A stretch of 64,000 nt of DNA, from the NCBI GenBank assembly GCA_019096155.1, contig JAHCVI010000001.1, forward strand, positions 6,138,001 through 6,202,000, given 5' to 3'. Every line of letters begins with the position of its first letter. The first letter of the stretch is position 1. Shown here piece by piece: positions 45,361 to 56,710 of the stretch. The translations under genes were made by a program, and so were the position numbers. The stretch is from Staphylotrichum longicolle (lineage: Eukaryota; Ascomycota; Sordariomycetes; Sordariales; Chaetomiaceae). The notes beneath the pieces are model-generated. The model was given only the letters and a program-made list of their open reading frames with translations, was not told the DNA's origin and ran no database searches.

Positions 45361-47012
45361 CCTCCCAGGGAAACGAGGGGTCGAGGGAGGGGGAGGGGGA
45401 ATCGACACCCTGTGCGCGCCCTGGACCTGAAGCGGCGCAGGTGCTGCAGTTACGGAACGCAATGATCCCTGAAAAGTCACCGAACAAGGCCGCTTCTGCC
45501 TCGACACGCATGTTTCTCGTCCGATCGGGTCTGCCGCAGATCGATTTTGATCGTCGAGCGCCTGCGCGCCCACATGCTGCATTGCTGCTCAGAACCAAGG
45601 ATTCCAGAGGCGCGCTCTGCTTCACTTCGGCGGGGCCAAAACGTGTCGGGTACCGCTCCCTCCCGTCGCTGAAACGGTCGGGGGAAGCCATCGCCCCAGA
45701 AGCGTTTCCATGAAAATGAAAAGAAGAGGAAAAAGAAAACTGCACTTTTCCCATGACATGCGCGACAACATCAAGAAATCGCGACATACAGGCCAGTAAC
45801 GGCGCAGGCAGATCGCACGGATTGCCGGCACGGTGTCTGCCGCCGTGGACACCAGATTGGCATGTCCCAGCACGCTCGCGATCCAGCATCTTCCCTGAGA
45901 CGCGAAGCGGAAAAGATCGGGCGAACCACAAAAAAGGACGCCAACCCCTGGGGTCCAAAAACGCATTGACCACCGGAAAGTTGCGAGACAAGCTTCCGCC
46001 GATCCCCCAGGCCTGGCCTCAGCTCTTGGCATTACAGCCCAGTGGAGCCGAGCCCAATCTGGAAACAAGGACCCCGCCAGCCATCTTGGCCAATAAGGAA
46101 TCAGAGGTCGTTAATGATGGTGTGGACACTGTGGAGCGGCATGTTCGGTTCTCTGTTCTCACCTGTCGTTATCGGCGAGGACAGCTCCCCATTCGATCAT
46201 TCCTGTGCCGTTCTTTTGCCCGGACCTGGGCCATTTCCCACTCGACTCCCGGCCCAGCAGCCAACCATCGAACACGACCAATAAACCCAACCGTGGCCAA
46301 TGCGACGGGCCATGACCTGCGTGTGCAGCAGGTCACATGTGCTCCACCCATCGTGCCGTCTCTTGCCATTTGGCGCATTCTGTTCTGTCTTATCTCTCAA
46401 CCTCCAGCCGAGAGACCACACGTGTGCGGTTAAGCAAAAGGAAAGATATCACGAGGCCTGCTGCCATACCCTGGTGAGAAGAGGATGGGACAGGCAGCGC
46501 CAAGGTGAGGAACGAGGAGAGCGGGGTACTTTGTAAGCTTGTGGCAGTGAAAAACGGAACAAAAGAAATAAGCAGAGCAAAGAAACTTGTCAGAGTTTAA
46601 GAATGTGGGTGGGATAGACTGGGACCGTTTTCCACCACGCTTTCTCAGGAGGACTCCATTTCCACACGAAAACATGAGGTGGGGTTCGGGACCAACACAC
46701 GCCAAACCAAGGCAGAGAGACCAAGTCTCGAGGACGTGAAGGATCACTACTGACACTGCCTGGTATCCATGATGGAGATGAAAAGTCCAAATGACTCTTT
46801 GGTGATGCTCAGTACCCGAAGGGTAGTCACTTGCGCACAAGGAACACAATCAACTCCAAATACCACCCCCTAGGTACACTCTAATTTCAGAGAAAACTAT
46901 ATCCATATCCACGCTTTCCATACTCCCCTCCTCCTTGTGAGTGCCTACTAAATCATCAAGATGCCATCAACGCAGAGACATCTCCCCCACCACCCGCTCA
47001 CTCCACCCAAAC

Positions 47013-49911
47013 TCACAAACCCTCAAAGTCCACATCCCCCTGCGCCGCCCACCCCATAGTCATGGCCGTCCACAAGTCGTTCGGCAGCACCCCCAAGGCC
47101 GCCACCCCAGCTGGGTCTGCGCCCACGCCCACGCCCACACCCATGCCCACGCCCACGCCCCCGTCCGCGAGCCCAGCTGGCCCGTCCACCACCATTCCTG
47201 CCCCCTGTTGCTGCACCTGAGGAGGAGGAGGAGCAGCAGTAGCAAACGCGCTCGCCATGGCGAGAGGTGCCGTAAACGTCTCGTCCCAGTACGGGTAGTA
47301 CGGTTCGAGGCTGCCGTCCATCATGGGGCAGCCGCTCACGGCCGGGTCGTACGACGTGCCGCGGCCACTTCTGGTGGACGACGACGACGACGACGACGGC
47401 CCGCGTGGCGGCATCGGGTGCGGTGCCGCTGCCGCTGCCGCGAGAAGCGCTTCCATTTGGGTGTCTCGTTGTTGATTCTGTTGTTGTTTGTGTTGTTGTT
47501 GCTGCTCCAGCTTCGCGACCCGCCTCAGATACTTCTTCTTGACCATCTCCAGCACGATCTTGCTCGCGCTCAGGACGTCCATGCTCCTCCTCCCTTCCTG
47601 GGCGCCGCCCCCGCCCCCGCCGCTGGTACTCGTACTACTCCCACCGGCCCCCCGACCTGCGCCCTGTAAGCCAGCCCGAATCTCGGCCGCGTCCACGCCC
47701 CCGCCCATCCTGCAGAACCGGTCCACGTACTCGCCGAACCGGATGGCCCCGCGCCGCGCCATCGTCCCACTCCGGGCACACGGCCGCGAGCGGGAACGAC
47801 ATGCGGAAGCCAGGATGACGGCCAGGATCAGCGCGCCCCACTCGATGCCGATGAACGAGTTGACCTCGGCCGGGTCGAGGGCGAGGAGGTAGTCGTACAG
47901 GGCGTGCAGCGCGGGACGGCCGAGGCCAGGCGGTGCGGGTCGGCGCGGAAGGGGGCCGGCGCGGAGCTGTTCTTGGTGCTCGCGAGGATCGAGAGCTTGA
48001 CCGAGGGGAGCTTGAGGAGGGGAGCGCCCGAAAGGAAGACGCGCGTGAAGAGGACGGCGATGCGGATGGATGGGGTGTCGGCGACGCGCGGGGCCATGCG
48101 GGTTTCCCATTCCGTGAGTTGGGTCTCCATGCCTCGGATCATGAGGTTGATTTGGTACTCGCTTTGGGAGGTTTGGCCGCGCTGGGTGCGGCGGAGGTCG
48201 TTGGTCTCTTCGATGAGGCGCTGGAGGCGGACTTGCCAGGCGAGGACGTGGTCGCCGTGCAGCGGGCTGTGGGCTTGCAGGAGGTCGCAGCAGCGGGCGG
48301 TGTAGTCCGTGTAAGTGAGGGAGGGGGAGCGGCCCCAGGTGGAGGCGAAGCTGGGAGTGTGTGTTAATGAAGCTCGGGCTGTGATCAAGAGGGGCTGTCA
48401 TACGCCGAGACTAGGTAGTAACTTGCGAGGTACAGTCTTATCTGATCGAGGCGTTCAGGGGCTGGGGGAACGTCGATTGAGTCGGTGCCGGGGTCATCAT
48501 CTAGCTCCAGGTCACTGATGATATCGACAACCATGCGGATGTACTGAACCGCCTGCTTATTTTTGGGGCGCAGGTGGAAGGGGTACCTGAAGACGGTCAG
48601 TAAGGAGCTCGACAACAGCAAAAACCGATAGTGCAACGACGCATGTTGAAAAGACGTCCACCCCACAAACATCCATCCTCTCGTCTCCATTGTCCATCTC
48701 CCGCCTAAATCCCACCCCCCAGATGATTCTGCTGCCGGGTTTAGGGGCTGAGAAGAAATGGAAAGATAACCCACCAAGCAATATAAACCACCAGTCCCTG
48801 CAGTAACTCCAGCGTCCTCTCACCCCCCGCGACAAACTTCAACCCCAGCACCTTCCTAAACTCCTCGTCATACAGGCTATGCCCCTGCAACGTCCGACTG
48901 CCGCTCGCAGCCGCCAACACCGCCAGCAGCACAAACGGCCTCTCCTTCGCCATGCCCGCGACCGTGTCCTCCTCCCTCACCACGACACAATGGAAGTGGT
49001 TCAGCATCAAGCCCCTGAACGTCTCGAGCAGCTTCCCCGCCGAGTCCAGGTTGAACTGCGGCTGCAGCCTCAGGCTCGCCAGCGTCCTCGACTTGGCCTT
49101 GGGCCCGTCCCCTTGCCCCTCCCCCTGAGGGCGAGACTGCGCCTGCGCCTGCGTCACGACACTGCTCGGCGGCGTCGACAGCGCCGAGGCCCCCACCGGC
49201 AGGGACGAGGCGTGCGAGAGCACCGAGGAGGAGCCGACGCCCGACACGGACGCCTGGTCGAGCCAGTCGTAGTCGCCGCCCGCCGCCGCCGTCATCATCA
49301 TCTCCTGGTCGTAGTCGTAGCCCTCCTGCTCCTCCTCGTCGTCGTCTCCCTCGGAGACATCCGGGGCGAGCATGTTCAGGGCTTGCTCGTGGGTCAGGCG
49401 CAAGGCCTCGAGCGAGTCGGTTATGTCGTCGTCGGCGGGCATGGCAATGTCGATTGTGAAGGTCTTGGAGGGACCTGGGGGGGGGAGGCGGGCGGGGCGG
49501 GCGTGGAAGAGGTGCTGGTTGTGGAGGCTGTTGTTGGGTTGGGTCTTTTTTTGGGGGGGGAAGGTCAATATTGAGAGGGCTAGGAAATTATGGAGGAGCA
49601 AGGCAAGGGGGCAAGTGAACTGGCGCGAGAATAGCTTACCGCTTTGGTTGCCTGGGCCGTCGAGTTCGTGGGCCCGTCTTGAAGATACACTCCCGTTTTG
49701 ATTCAAGACATCTGAGTTTAGCAAGATGTGAGTTTAAAGGGTTAGAAAGGGTGGGTAAACAGTACCGGTTGGGTCGGCTAGCCCCATGACAGCTGGGTGC
49801 ACTTTTGACCTTAGCGGCCCGACATGCCTCACAGGCGTTGGTGATGCGTGGGGCCCTTGGGGTTGGGGCTGGAGCCGCGGCCGATGGGGCTCGATTTCCG
49901 GCCGTATCCAT
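47013..49911 (-). CDS. Zn2Cys6 fungal transcription factor (several frameshifts)
   Basis: Minus-strand gene. Exons: 49766-49911, 49640-49711, about 49500 to 48775, 48404-48586 and 47013-48350. The start MDTAGNRAPSAAAPAPTPR leads to the zinc cluster TNACEACRAAKVK ... RCLESKRECIFKTGPRTRRP, split by an intron, with an out-of-frame third Cys. The middle region is an acidic stretch (SEGDDDEEEQEGYDYDQE) and a domain of the fungal-factor type (LNHFHCVVVREEDTVAGMAK; LGLKFVAGGERTLELLQGL; ASYYLVSA|FASTWGR). The last exon runs FIGIEWGALILAVILA then FRMSFPLAAVCPEWDD then AIRFGEYVDRFC in three reading frames, so single-base errors near 47928, 47809 and 47750 are needed. The C-terminus has Gln/His and Val-Gly repeats (VGVGMGVGVGVGADP). 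Target genes cannot be inferred. Confidence 0.78.
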
Positions 49912-50620
49912 GTTTAGCACTTGTGCTAGTTCTCAAGAGCACAAGACAAGAAAAAGTGTTGGAGAGCCGCGTGAAGTGCCGAGAGCGGACGGGTTCAAGG
50001 GAAGTGCTGAATGAGTCTGCCACAAGGCGCGCGTGTCTCGCGATCGAGTTGGAATGGCAGGGTCTCGTCCCCGATGCGTCTCGGCGATTGGGAGACGGGT
50101 CCGGGCTAAGGTCGAATGGCGTGGCCGGGGGCGGATCCGGAGGGCGGAGGAGTGGAGTGGAAGAAGTCTTGGCCTCCGAAGGATCACGGAAGATAAAAAT
50201 GGTGGGAGGAGCGGGGCCCGATTCTCCAGTCCCGTCTCCGGTACGACAAGAGCCCCGATGCACCCGCCCATTATTCGCTCTGTGACAACACCAACACCAA
50301 TCGCGTGATTGACCAGAGGCAAAAGACGTGGCCTGACTTGAGTAAACCCGATCCCCAGTCCTTCACAATTCTCATTATCATTACCCACAACGGAAGACGC
50401 CCTGAGGCCAACCGAGCCCGTATGTGCCCTAAACGCAGGATAGCAAAAGCACCCTGGGGCAGCGTGTTTACAACTGAAACCAGCAAGCCAAAAAACCACT
50501 TGCCCCTAGAAAAGCAACTCACCACATACTTCCTCATGTTCATACAGTTGCCATGATCGAAAAGCCAACCGGCTCCACACCTCAGAGGTTCCCCGGCCCC
50601 TACAGAGCAAGCACGCGGAA
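49912..50620. other. Promoter of the Zn2Cys6 factor / 3' flank of orphan gene
   Basis: About 700 bases between two minus-strand genes. No gene or RNA was seen. It must contain the transcription factor promoter. Confidence 0.5.
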
Positions 50621-53200
50621 TCAAAAGCCTCTCAAGCCCCCCTCCTCCGAGCATCTAACAACCTCGCAAAGCGCTCTCATCAACACAGGCTCAACCCCCT
50701 CCACCCCCTCACCCTTCTCACCGCCCAACAAGCTATCCTCCTCGTCCTCCATCACCGTCCCACCCGCACCCTTAGTCATGGTAGCAACCAGCAAGTCGAC
50801 ACACCTCCCCAACCCCACCAGCAGCTCCCTCATCCCCTGCCCCTCCTGGCTGTGACAGTGACCGCTCGCTCCATTACGGGAACCAGCAGCAGCACTTAAC
50901 GAACTCTCATGGCTGGTCCGAGTACGCGGCGCCACACCACCCTCGCCTTGTTCATGCCTTTGCCCATGTCCATGTCTCGCCCCACCGCCGCCTCCAAACC
51001 TGGATGTTAACAGCTCACTCAGAGCATGGTGCCCCGCGGCCCCTCCACCACTCGTCGTCGTCGTCCGTCGACAAGCGCTCCGGCTCCGGCTGAGCAGCCC
51101 TCTCCCGCTCCCGCTCGGGCGCCGCCCGTTGGGACGCTGGCGTTGTTGGTAAGCCGCCGCCGCCGCAGAGGCAGGGGCAGAGGCAGAGCCTGGGTCGTCC
51201 ATGCCGAGCAGGCTGGCTGCTTTTTGCGGGATCTTGAGGCCTTCTCTTCCATTTCTTTCTCCTCTTCTCCCTCCTCCGGATACATGGATGGAGGCGATGA
51301 CACATGGCGTTTCTAGGGAGGGGGAGGGGCTCGGTGATGGAGACGACGATGGGGATGGCATGGGGGTTGGGACGAGAGTGGCGATGTAGTTGTAGGCGAC
51401 CAGGTGGGCGTACAGGGCGTCGCAGAGGTGAGGCGAGGCGGAGGGAAAGATGGCTTGGAGGGGGGACCAGGGTGGGGAGTGGCTGGGTGTTGGTATTTTT
51501 GGGGTGAGGTTGGCGAGGATTGCTTGGGAGGAGGCGGTAACGATTCGCGGAGGAAATGAATGGTATTTCTCTGGTTGTTGGAAATGGTGGTGTGTGTGTT
51601 GGTGGTACTTGCTGCCGCGCCGGGCGTGGCCGAGCCAGCTCATGTTCCAACGCTTGGCAGGTTTGGGGTTGTGAGAGGTACAGGAATAGATGGAGTCGCT
51701 GTCGGTCCCTCGTAGATGCCGGTCCAGGTTTGTGCGGTGCGTGACTTTTTTGGAGTAAACGCGGATGGTCTCGATTGAGAGGCTCGAGGTAAGGAGCATC
51801 GTCTCAGGGAAGCAGGATACGGAGACACGGAGTGACTCGATAACTTCCGGGGGCAGTGGAATACCAGGAGGCGAGTATGTACTTGCCGTGTATGGCGCGG
51901 AATCATGCGAAGTCAAGGTCTCGGCACTTGCCTCGGTCCCACTGCGGAGGTTGGTGAGAGAAGTACCATGAGACGCGGAAGGTCTTCCGACATATGCCTT
52001 GGTACCGGGTGCCTCTTGGTCATCAACGGGCTCATACTCATCCAGGGCCAAAGGGGGCGGCGACCATGAACGGGGATGACGGCTCGGCTGGTTTGCCCGG
52101 GCAAACGGGATCGGAGGCGGCGAGGATGCGTCAATGACGGTCCGGCCGTTAGCCGTGGCGAGCAATGACAGCGTAGAGTCAGCCTGCTCCTGAAAAGCAT
52201 CCTCGTAGACTGCCTGCCGCGGTCGCTCGATCGTGCGGAGTGGGGCTAGGCCATCCACTGTCGCCGCCGGTGACTCCGATGTCACCGAAGCCGATTCGGC
52301 GCCGTGGCGGCGTTTTCTTTGCGACCCGGTCCGGTTGGGGCCCATGGCAATGGGTGGGATGTCGATGATGCGTGGCTTCTCCATGTGAAACTGACTCGCC
52401 GGCGTATGTGGCCGCGAATGGGTGCCGTAGCGGCCGCCGGCAAGGTAGAATGCAGTGGCGAGGGGAATGTCGTCCCCGTCAGTCGTTGGCTTCTGTGGCT
52501 CCGTCATGTCGTCCTCGTCGCCAAGTATCAAAGCAGGTTGATGTGGTTCAGAAACTGAAGTCCTTGCTGTGAAGACCGAGGTTGCGGGCTCATCCTGCGG
52601 AGACTCAGGCTCATCCTCAAACCACGTACCGTGCAGACTGCCTTCTCGGTTCGAGGAGCACGGTGAGAGCACGGGGGACGTTGGCGAGAGCGTGCCCTGT
52701 GAAAACAGCGAAGAACAACGACCGGAAAGCGACGTGGCCGCCGTGGTAACCGACTGTTGACGCGTTCGGATGGAAAGGGGCTCCATTCCTGCCGACGTGA
52801 CACTCGATGCACCTGGGGATCCGTTCTCGGCTCCTCGCTGTCTGCCCCGGCGAGGGTGCTCGAGGCACAAGTTCGCTTCATCTGTCGGAAGGGACTGCAG
52901 CCGAAGCGTGCCCATGGCACCTTGACGCTCTTGGTATTGTTGCTGACAGCTTGCGCGATGAGGGAGAAGCGGCTTTTGAAACCGGAGGCTCGTATTCAAT
53001 TCGGGAGCTGCGAGACCCACATAGGGGCAGCCAGCAGTCATGGCTTTCGAGATGAAGATGTCCTCTGAGATTTCCAGGTCTCTCACCAACAGCTCCGGAA
53101 GGTTGCAGTCAACCACGGGCTCTTCGCTGTCCATCTCACCACTTGGGGAGTCCCCTGGCCTGGTGGCCGAGGCAGTAGTCCGGGCGGAGGAGGACGACAT
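50621..53200 (-). CDS. Unknown low-complexity protein, 859 residues
   Basis: Single uninterrupted exon. The first ATG is at 53200 (MSSSSARTTASATRPGDSP). I do not recognise the family. The sequence is Ser/Pro/Thr-rich with acidic patches and many S/TP sites, so largely disordered. There are better-conserved-looking islands: VVDCNLPELLVRDLEISEDI near residues 28-50 followed by FISKAMTAGCPYVGLAAPEL; IPLPPEVIESLRVSVSCFPE and MLLTSSLSIETIRVYSKKV near residues 430-475; PHLCDALYAHLVAYNYIATL near residue 600; and a C-terminal helix-rich block MRELLVGLGRCVDLLVATM. Poly-Ser-Pro repeats (SPSPSPSPS) lie near 625. No signal peptide or membrane segment. A gene this long without stop in biased sequence and with coherent composition is very likely real. 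Confidence 0.7.
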   Translation of the reverse strand: MSSSSARTTASATRPGDSPSGEMDSEEPVVDCNLPELLVRDLEISEDIFISKAMTAGCPYVGLAAPELNTSLRFQKPLLPHRASCQQQYQERQGAMGTLRLQSLPTDEANLCLEHPRRGRQRGAENGSPGASSVTSAGMEPLSIRTRQQSVTTAATSLSGRCSSLFSQGTLSPTSPVLSPCSSNREGSLHGTWFEDEPESPQDEPATSVFTARTSVSEPHQPALILGDEDDMTEPQKPTTDGDDIPLATAFYLAGGRYGTHSRPHTPASQFHMEKPRIIDIPPIAMGPNRTGSQRKRRHGAESASVTSESPAATVDGLAPLRTIERPRQAVYEDAFQEQADSTLSLLATANGRTVIDASSPPPIPFARANQPSRHPRSWSPPPLALDEYEPVDDQEAPGTKAYVGRPSASHGTSLTNLRSGTEASAETLTSHDSAPYTASTYSPPGIPLPPEVIESLRVSVSCFPETMLLTSSLSIETIRVYSKKVTHRTNLDRHLRGTDSDSIYSCTSHNPKPAKRWNMSWLGHARRGSKYHQHTHHHFQQPEKYHSFPPRIVTASSQAILANLTPKIPTPSHSPPWSPLQAIFPSASPHLCDALYAHLVAYNYIATLVPTPMPSPSSSPSPSPSPSLETPCVIASIHVSGGGRRGERNGREGLKIPQKAASLLGMDDPGSASAPASAAAAAYQQRQRPNGRRPSGSGRGLLSRSRSACRRTTTTSGGGAAGHHALSELLTSRFGGGGGARHGHGQRHEQGEGGVAPRTRTSHESSLSAAAGSRNGASGHCHSQEGQGMRELLVGLGRCVDLLVATMTKGAGGTVMEDEEDSLLGGEKGEGVEGVEPVLMRALCEVVRCSEEGGLRGF

Positions 53201-55334
53201 CAAGGACCGGGGCTCTCATGCTCAATTCAGATCGGCGTGGCGTTGTTACCCCTGCGCGGATCGTGACGAGTGGTGTGCTTGCCGAGACTCTCCTTCTGCG
53301 TGTGTGAGAGAGACAAGATCTCGTGGAACCGAGGATCTGAACCCTGTCCTGCTGCGGATCTGGAGAGGGAGGCTGAAGACTGTATGTGAATCACTTGACT
53401 TGACTTGGCCCATCTCAGGTTGATGGTGAGGGCATGCGGTGCCGAGGGGTGGGGGAGCACCAGGGGCCGGAAGATGGATTGTATAAGTCTCTCTTGGCCG
53501 GAAACTCTTATCAAGGCAGAAGCAGGGGATGGATGTCATAGAACACCACACGGCCTATGTCGTGGCACCTGAGTGTGTCGATGCTGTCGCGCCGAAAGGG
53601 AGGGTGGCCGCACGCTCAGCAGTCCGTGCTCCGTGTGCAGCACAAACAAGCAGACGAGGCGAGAGGCCTGACCGAGACAGGCCATCAGAAAGTTGAGTTG
53701 GCGAAATCTGGCGAGGTCTGTCATCTGGCCGTGCACCCCGGCATTAGTAGGGAGCGGGGAGGCAACTAGATCACGGCATTCCAGGCTAGCACCTTACGCC
53801 ATGCAGGAAGCTATGCACTGAGGCGCCGCCGGCACACCCTTTCCCCGGCTACCCATCGCTGCTCGCCGGCAAGGCGGCCACTGCAGCTCTAGTTCGTAAA
53901 TAGCTGGTAATACCTAGTCCGACGTTGCTTTGTGGCGGGCGGCCCTCGTGTTGAGACGGCGAGTGATTGGAGACGCGGAAAGGTGCATATTTTGCACTTC
54001 GTGCTCCCTACCTGGCTTTCCACTTACCTCCAGACGATCCCGTGGCTTGGTCGTGACAGGGAGGCCAAGCCATGCCGTCCGGCCAGGGAGACAATCCCGT
54101 CGACAGGAGAAACGAGCGTCGAGGGCCGAAAGCACGCCAGACAATCGCCGCTCGAGCCTGCTCTCCTCGCAAGGACATGACGGATCCCCGAAGTCTGCAT
54201 CCGATAGTTATCTGAGGCGATCCACGAATGCCCATATTCGTGCCCTGACCGGAGCTGGCTGCTGCGGTAAGCCGGGGGGTTTTCACACATTGCCGCGGTT
54301 GCCCGTCCATCTCCCCCAATGTCATCTGCATTCCGACATCGCCGATGGCTCGACGTTGGGGTCATTTTCTCGTCGCATGACAAGACACGGAATTCGAGAG
54401 ACAGGTTCGAATGGCGATGATCCTCGAGGGAAAAAAGAAAGAATGCAAACGAGAGGAGGAACGGGAAGTCCTGTTTGGGATGGCGTCGTCTGCCATCCAA
54501 TCCTTCCACGTGCAGTGCTTTGCTGCTTGCACAGTACGAAGTGGACTGCTGTGGGTGCTGCAAAGCCGGCAATCAAGGGGAAAAAACAACAACACCCTGC
54601 CTGCAACTGAAATGTCGTGGAGAGCGGGCTTGCCATGTTGGGATGAGCTTGCAGGAGTGGGTCCGGGGTTCCTGCAAGGATGGCAGGAGCTAAGTGCGGA
54701 CCGGGCTCGAGCCGGCAGGCGACGGACGGCAGGCTCTTGCAGGTCGAAGTGCCTTGCGGCTGAGATCGACATCGCATCGCGACGGGATGGGCCCACTCAA
54801 ACGTCAAAGCTTTTGTACGACCCAACATGAGCGCTCGTCAAGAGCAAAAAGGAAAGTGCAGGTGCTTCTGACAGAAAATTTCACTGAAATGAAGCAACTG
54901 GAAGCAGCAGTTGCGACCTCTCACAACTCGACTTTGGCCGATTTCTGCAACAATCACGCTTGACGTTTTTCTGAGCCCCTCCAACTTGCCCCTCCATCTT
55001 GCCAACGCAGGAGAGCAGATCCTCCCTTGCGTGCTTCGACGCGCACAAGGCATCCTGTCTGTCTCACCAAGAGACCTGAGGCCGTGTGGAACCAGGGCAC
55101 CTGCACACATCGGCCGGAATTCCATTGGGGGCCGCCGCCGTTGCCGTTGCCGTCGCCAACAGCACAGAGAGCCTGGGGACCCGTCTTTTCTTGTGATTGG
55201 CGCTGCACTGTTTGCTGGAACAGACGCCAGCCGGATTGATCTCTAGGAACTGTCAGGAACGAGGGAGTCGAGGAGTTAAAGCTGAGGTCGGGTTTGGATT
55301 GGGTTAGGTTGCCAGCCGGGCGAAGACACCAGCC
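53201..55334. other. Divergent intergenic region, orphan gene / IPI3
   Basis: 2.1 kb between divergent starts, the promoters of both genes. Open frames on both strands are short or overlap each other. No conserved product or RNA was recognised. Confidence 0.5.
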
Positions 55335-56710
55335 ATGTTATCTGAGGAATTCGTGTCGGCCATCTGTGGCGGGCCCCTCTCTTCCAACACAGCCATCGCG
55401 AAGGACGTCGGCATCTACTGCCACACGCTCAGCCCCACTTACTCAGTCAATTCGACCTTTAAGAAGAGCTCAGTTCCAGTGAACTGCCTCGCCGTCAGCG
55501 AGACCTACGTCTTCGCCGGTCAACATGAAAAGGCCTACGTGCATGTCTACTCCAGACTCCGTGGGAACCAGGAGGCGTTTGTGGCTTTTCCCGAGAGGAT
55601 ACGATGTCTGACGCTGGTTGGGGATGTCCTCGTCATGGGCACCACTGAGGGCCGGTTGATGCTATGGGAGGTGAGATATTGATGGGCACTCGGGCATCTG
55701 GGAGGCTTTCGGCCGGCTAACATTCGTCACAGACATGCACTGGCAGGCTAGTATCGACTCCGGCGCGCCACGTCCAGGCCGTCTCCTGCGTGGCTGCCAC
55801 GCCCTACCATGTCCTCACGGGTTCCGACGACTCGGACATCCACGTCTGGTCGCTGCCCCAGCTGCTCGAGCTGGACTCTGCTGCCGAGCACGAGCCGCTG
55901 CGCAGCCTCTCTAACCACAGGGCCGCCATCACCAGCCTCTCGCTCAGCCCGAGCGTGAGCGCCGATACAAACTTCTGTGTCTCGGCGAGCAAGGACAAGT
56001 CGTGCATCATCTGGAATTACCAAACCGGCGATGCCTTGCGGACCCTTTTACTCCCCAGTTTTCCTCTCTGTCTCTCCCTGGACCCATCCTCAAGAGCTGT
56101 GTGCGTCTCCTGCGAGGATGGCTCACTCTACTTGGCAGAGTTCTTTGCTGAGAAGCCAGTCCTGGGCCCTGGGTCCGAAGACGCTTCGACCGTCGTACAG
56201 GTGTCCTCTCCATTTGGGGCGACGCAGCCAGATGTTGGGCCGGCTTCCTGCTTGAGCTTGAGCTATGACGGCACGATGCTCCTCACCGGCCATCCCAAGG
56301 GCCAAATAATGAAATGGGACATCGCAGAAAACAAGTCGCCTGTCGAGCTCGCCAACCTCAACGCCGCCGTCACCAATATCTCCTTTATCTCGCCGTTTCC
56401 AACCGAGAAGCCGACAAAGACAGTCAACATTGTCAAACCATCGCAGGCGGAGCGCGCCTATACTTTCACCGCCCAGTTTGACGCGTTTCAGTCCTCCACG
56501 ACACGATTCGACTCGCTGATCAATGCTTCGGGATTCCCCCGAGAGGCGATGGAGAGCGCAATAGCCTCCTTCTACCAGCCTGCGGCCGAAAGCGCAGGCG
56601 ACGAGGATCTGCGGAAGCAGAACGAAGAGCTGTGGGAGATTATCAACGAGCAAAAAGCCCTCCAGAAGCAGACGCTGCAACGTTATGTTGAGGCTAAGTC
56701 CAAGCCATGA
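55335..56710 (+). CDS. ipi3: Pre-rRNA processing WD40 protein IPI3
   Basis: Subunit of the Rix1-Ipi1-Ipi3 complex, needed for ITS2 processing and late maturation of the pre-60S ribosome. Its mammalian relative is WDR18. Two exons, 55335-55670 and 55733-56710. The intron is 62 bases (gtgaga...cgtcacag) and phase 0, joining RLMLWE to TCTGRLVSTPARHVQAVS. It encodes 437 residues. WD40 repeats include SVPVNCLAVSETYVFAGQ, VSCVAATPYHVLTGSDDSDI then HVWSLPQL, NFCVSASKDKSCIIWNYQTG, and LSLSYDGTMLLTGHPKGQI then MKWDI. The C-terminus (DEDLRKQNEELWEIINEQKA) is a coiled coil typical of the family. No frameshift was seen. Confidence 0.9.

Larger units (their letters stand above)
41296..47012. other. 5.7 kb gene-poor region
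   Basis: Between the WHI3-type start and the Zn2Cys6 factor stop (both minus strand) I found no gene I can support. Open frames up to about 300 codons occur on both strands, but they start with non-ATG codons or lack family motifs and splice structure, and in this GC-rich sequence are expected by chance. Contents seen: a C-rich G-quadruplex-type motif at 44627-44668 and short GAGCCTGGC repeats at 45328-45360. The right end probably contains the 3' UTR of the transcription factor, and the left end the promoter and long leader of the WHI3-type gene. Confidence 0.5.

Noticed and set aside
45095..45991. 298-codon open frame on the minus strand
   Set aside because: It lacks any recognisable motif, overlaps other long frames on both strands, and its composition follows the local GC bias. 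No splice or start context supports it.
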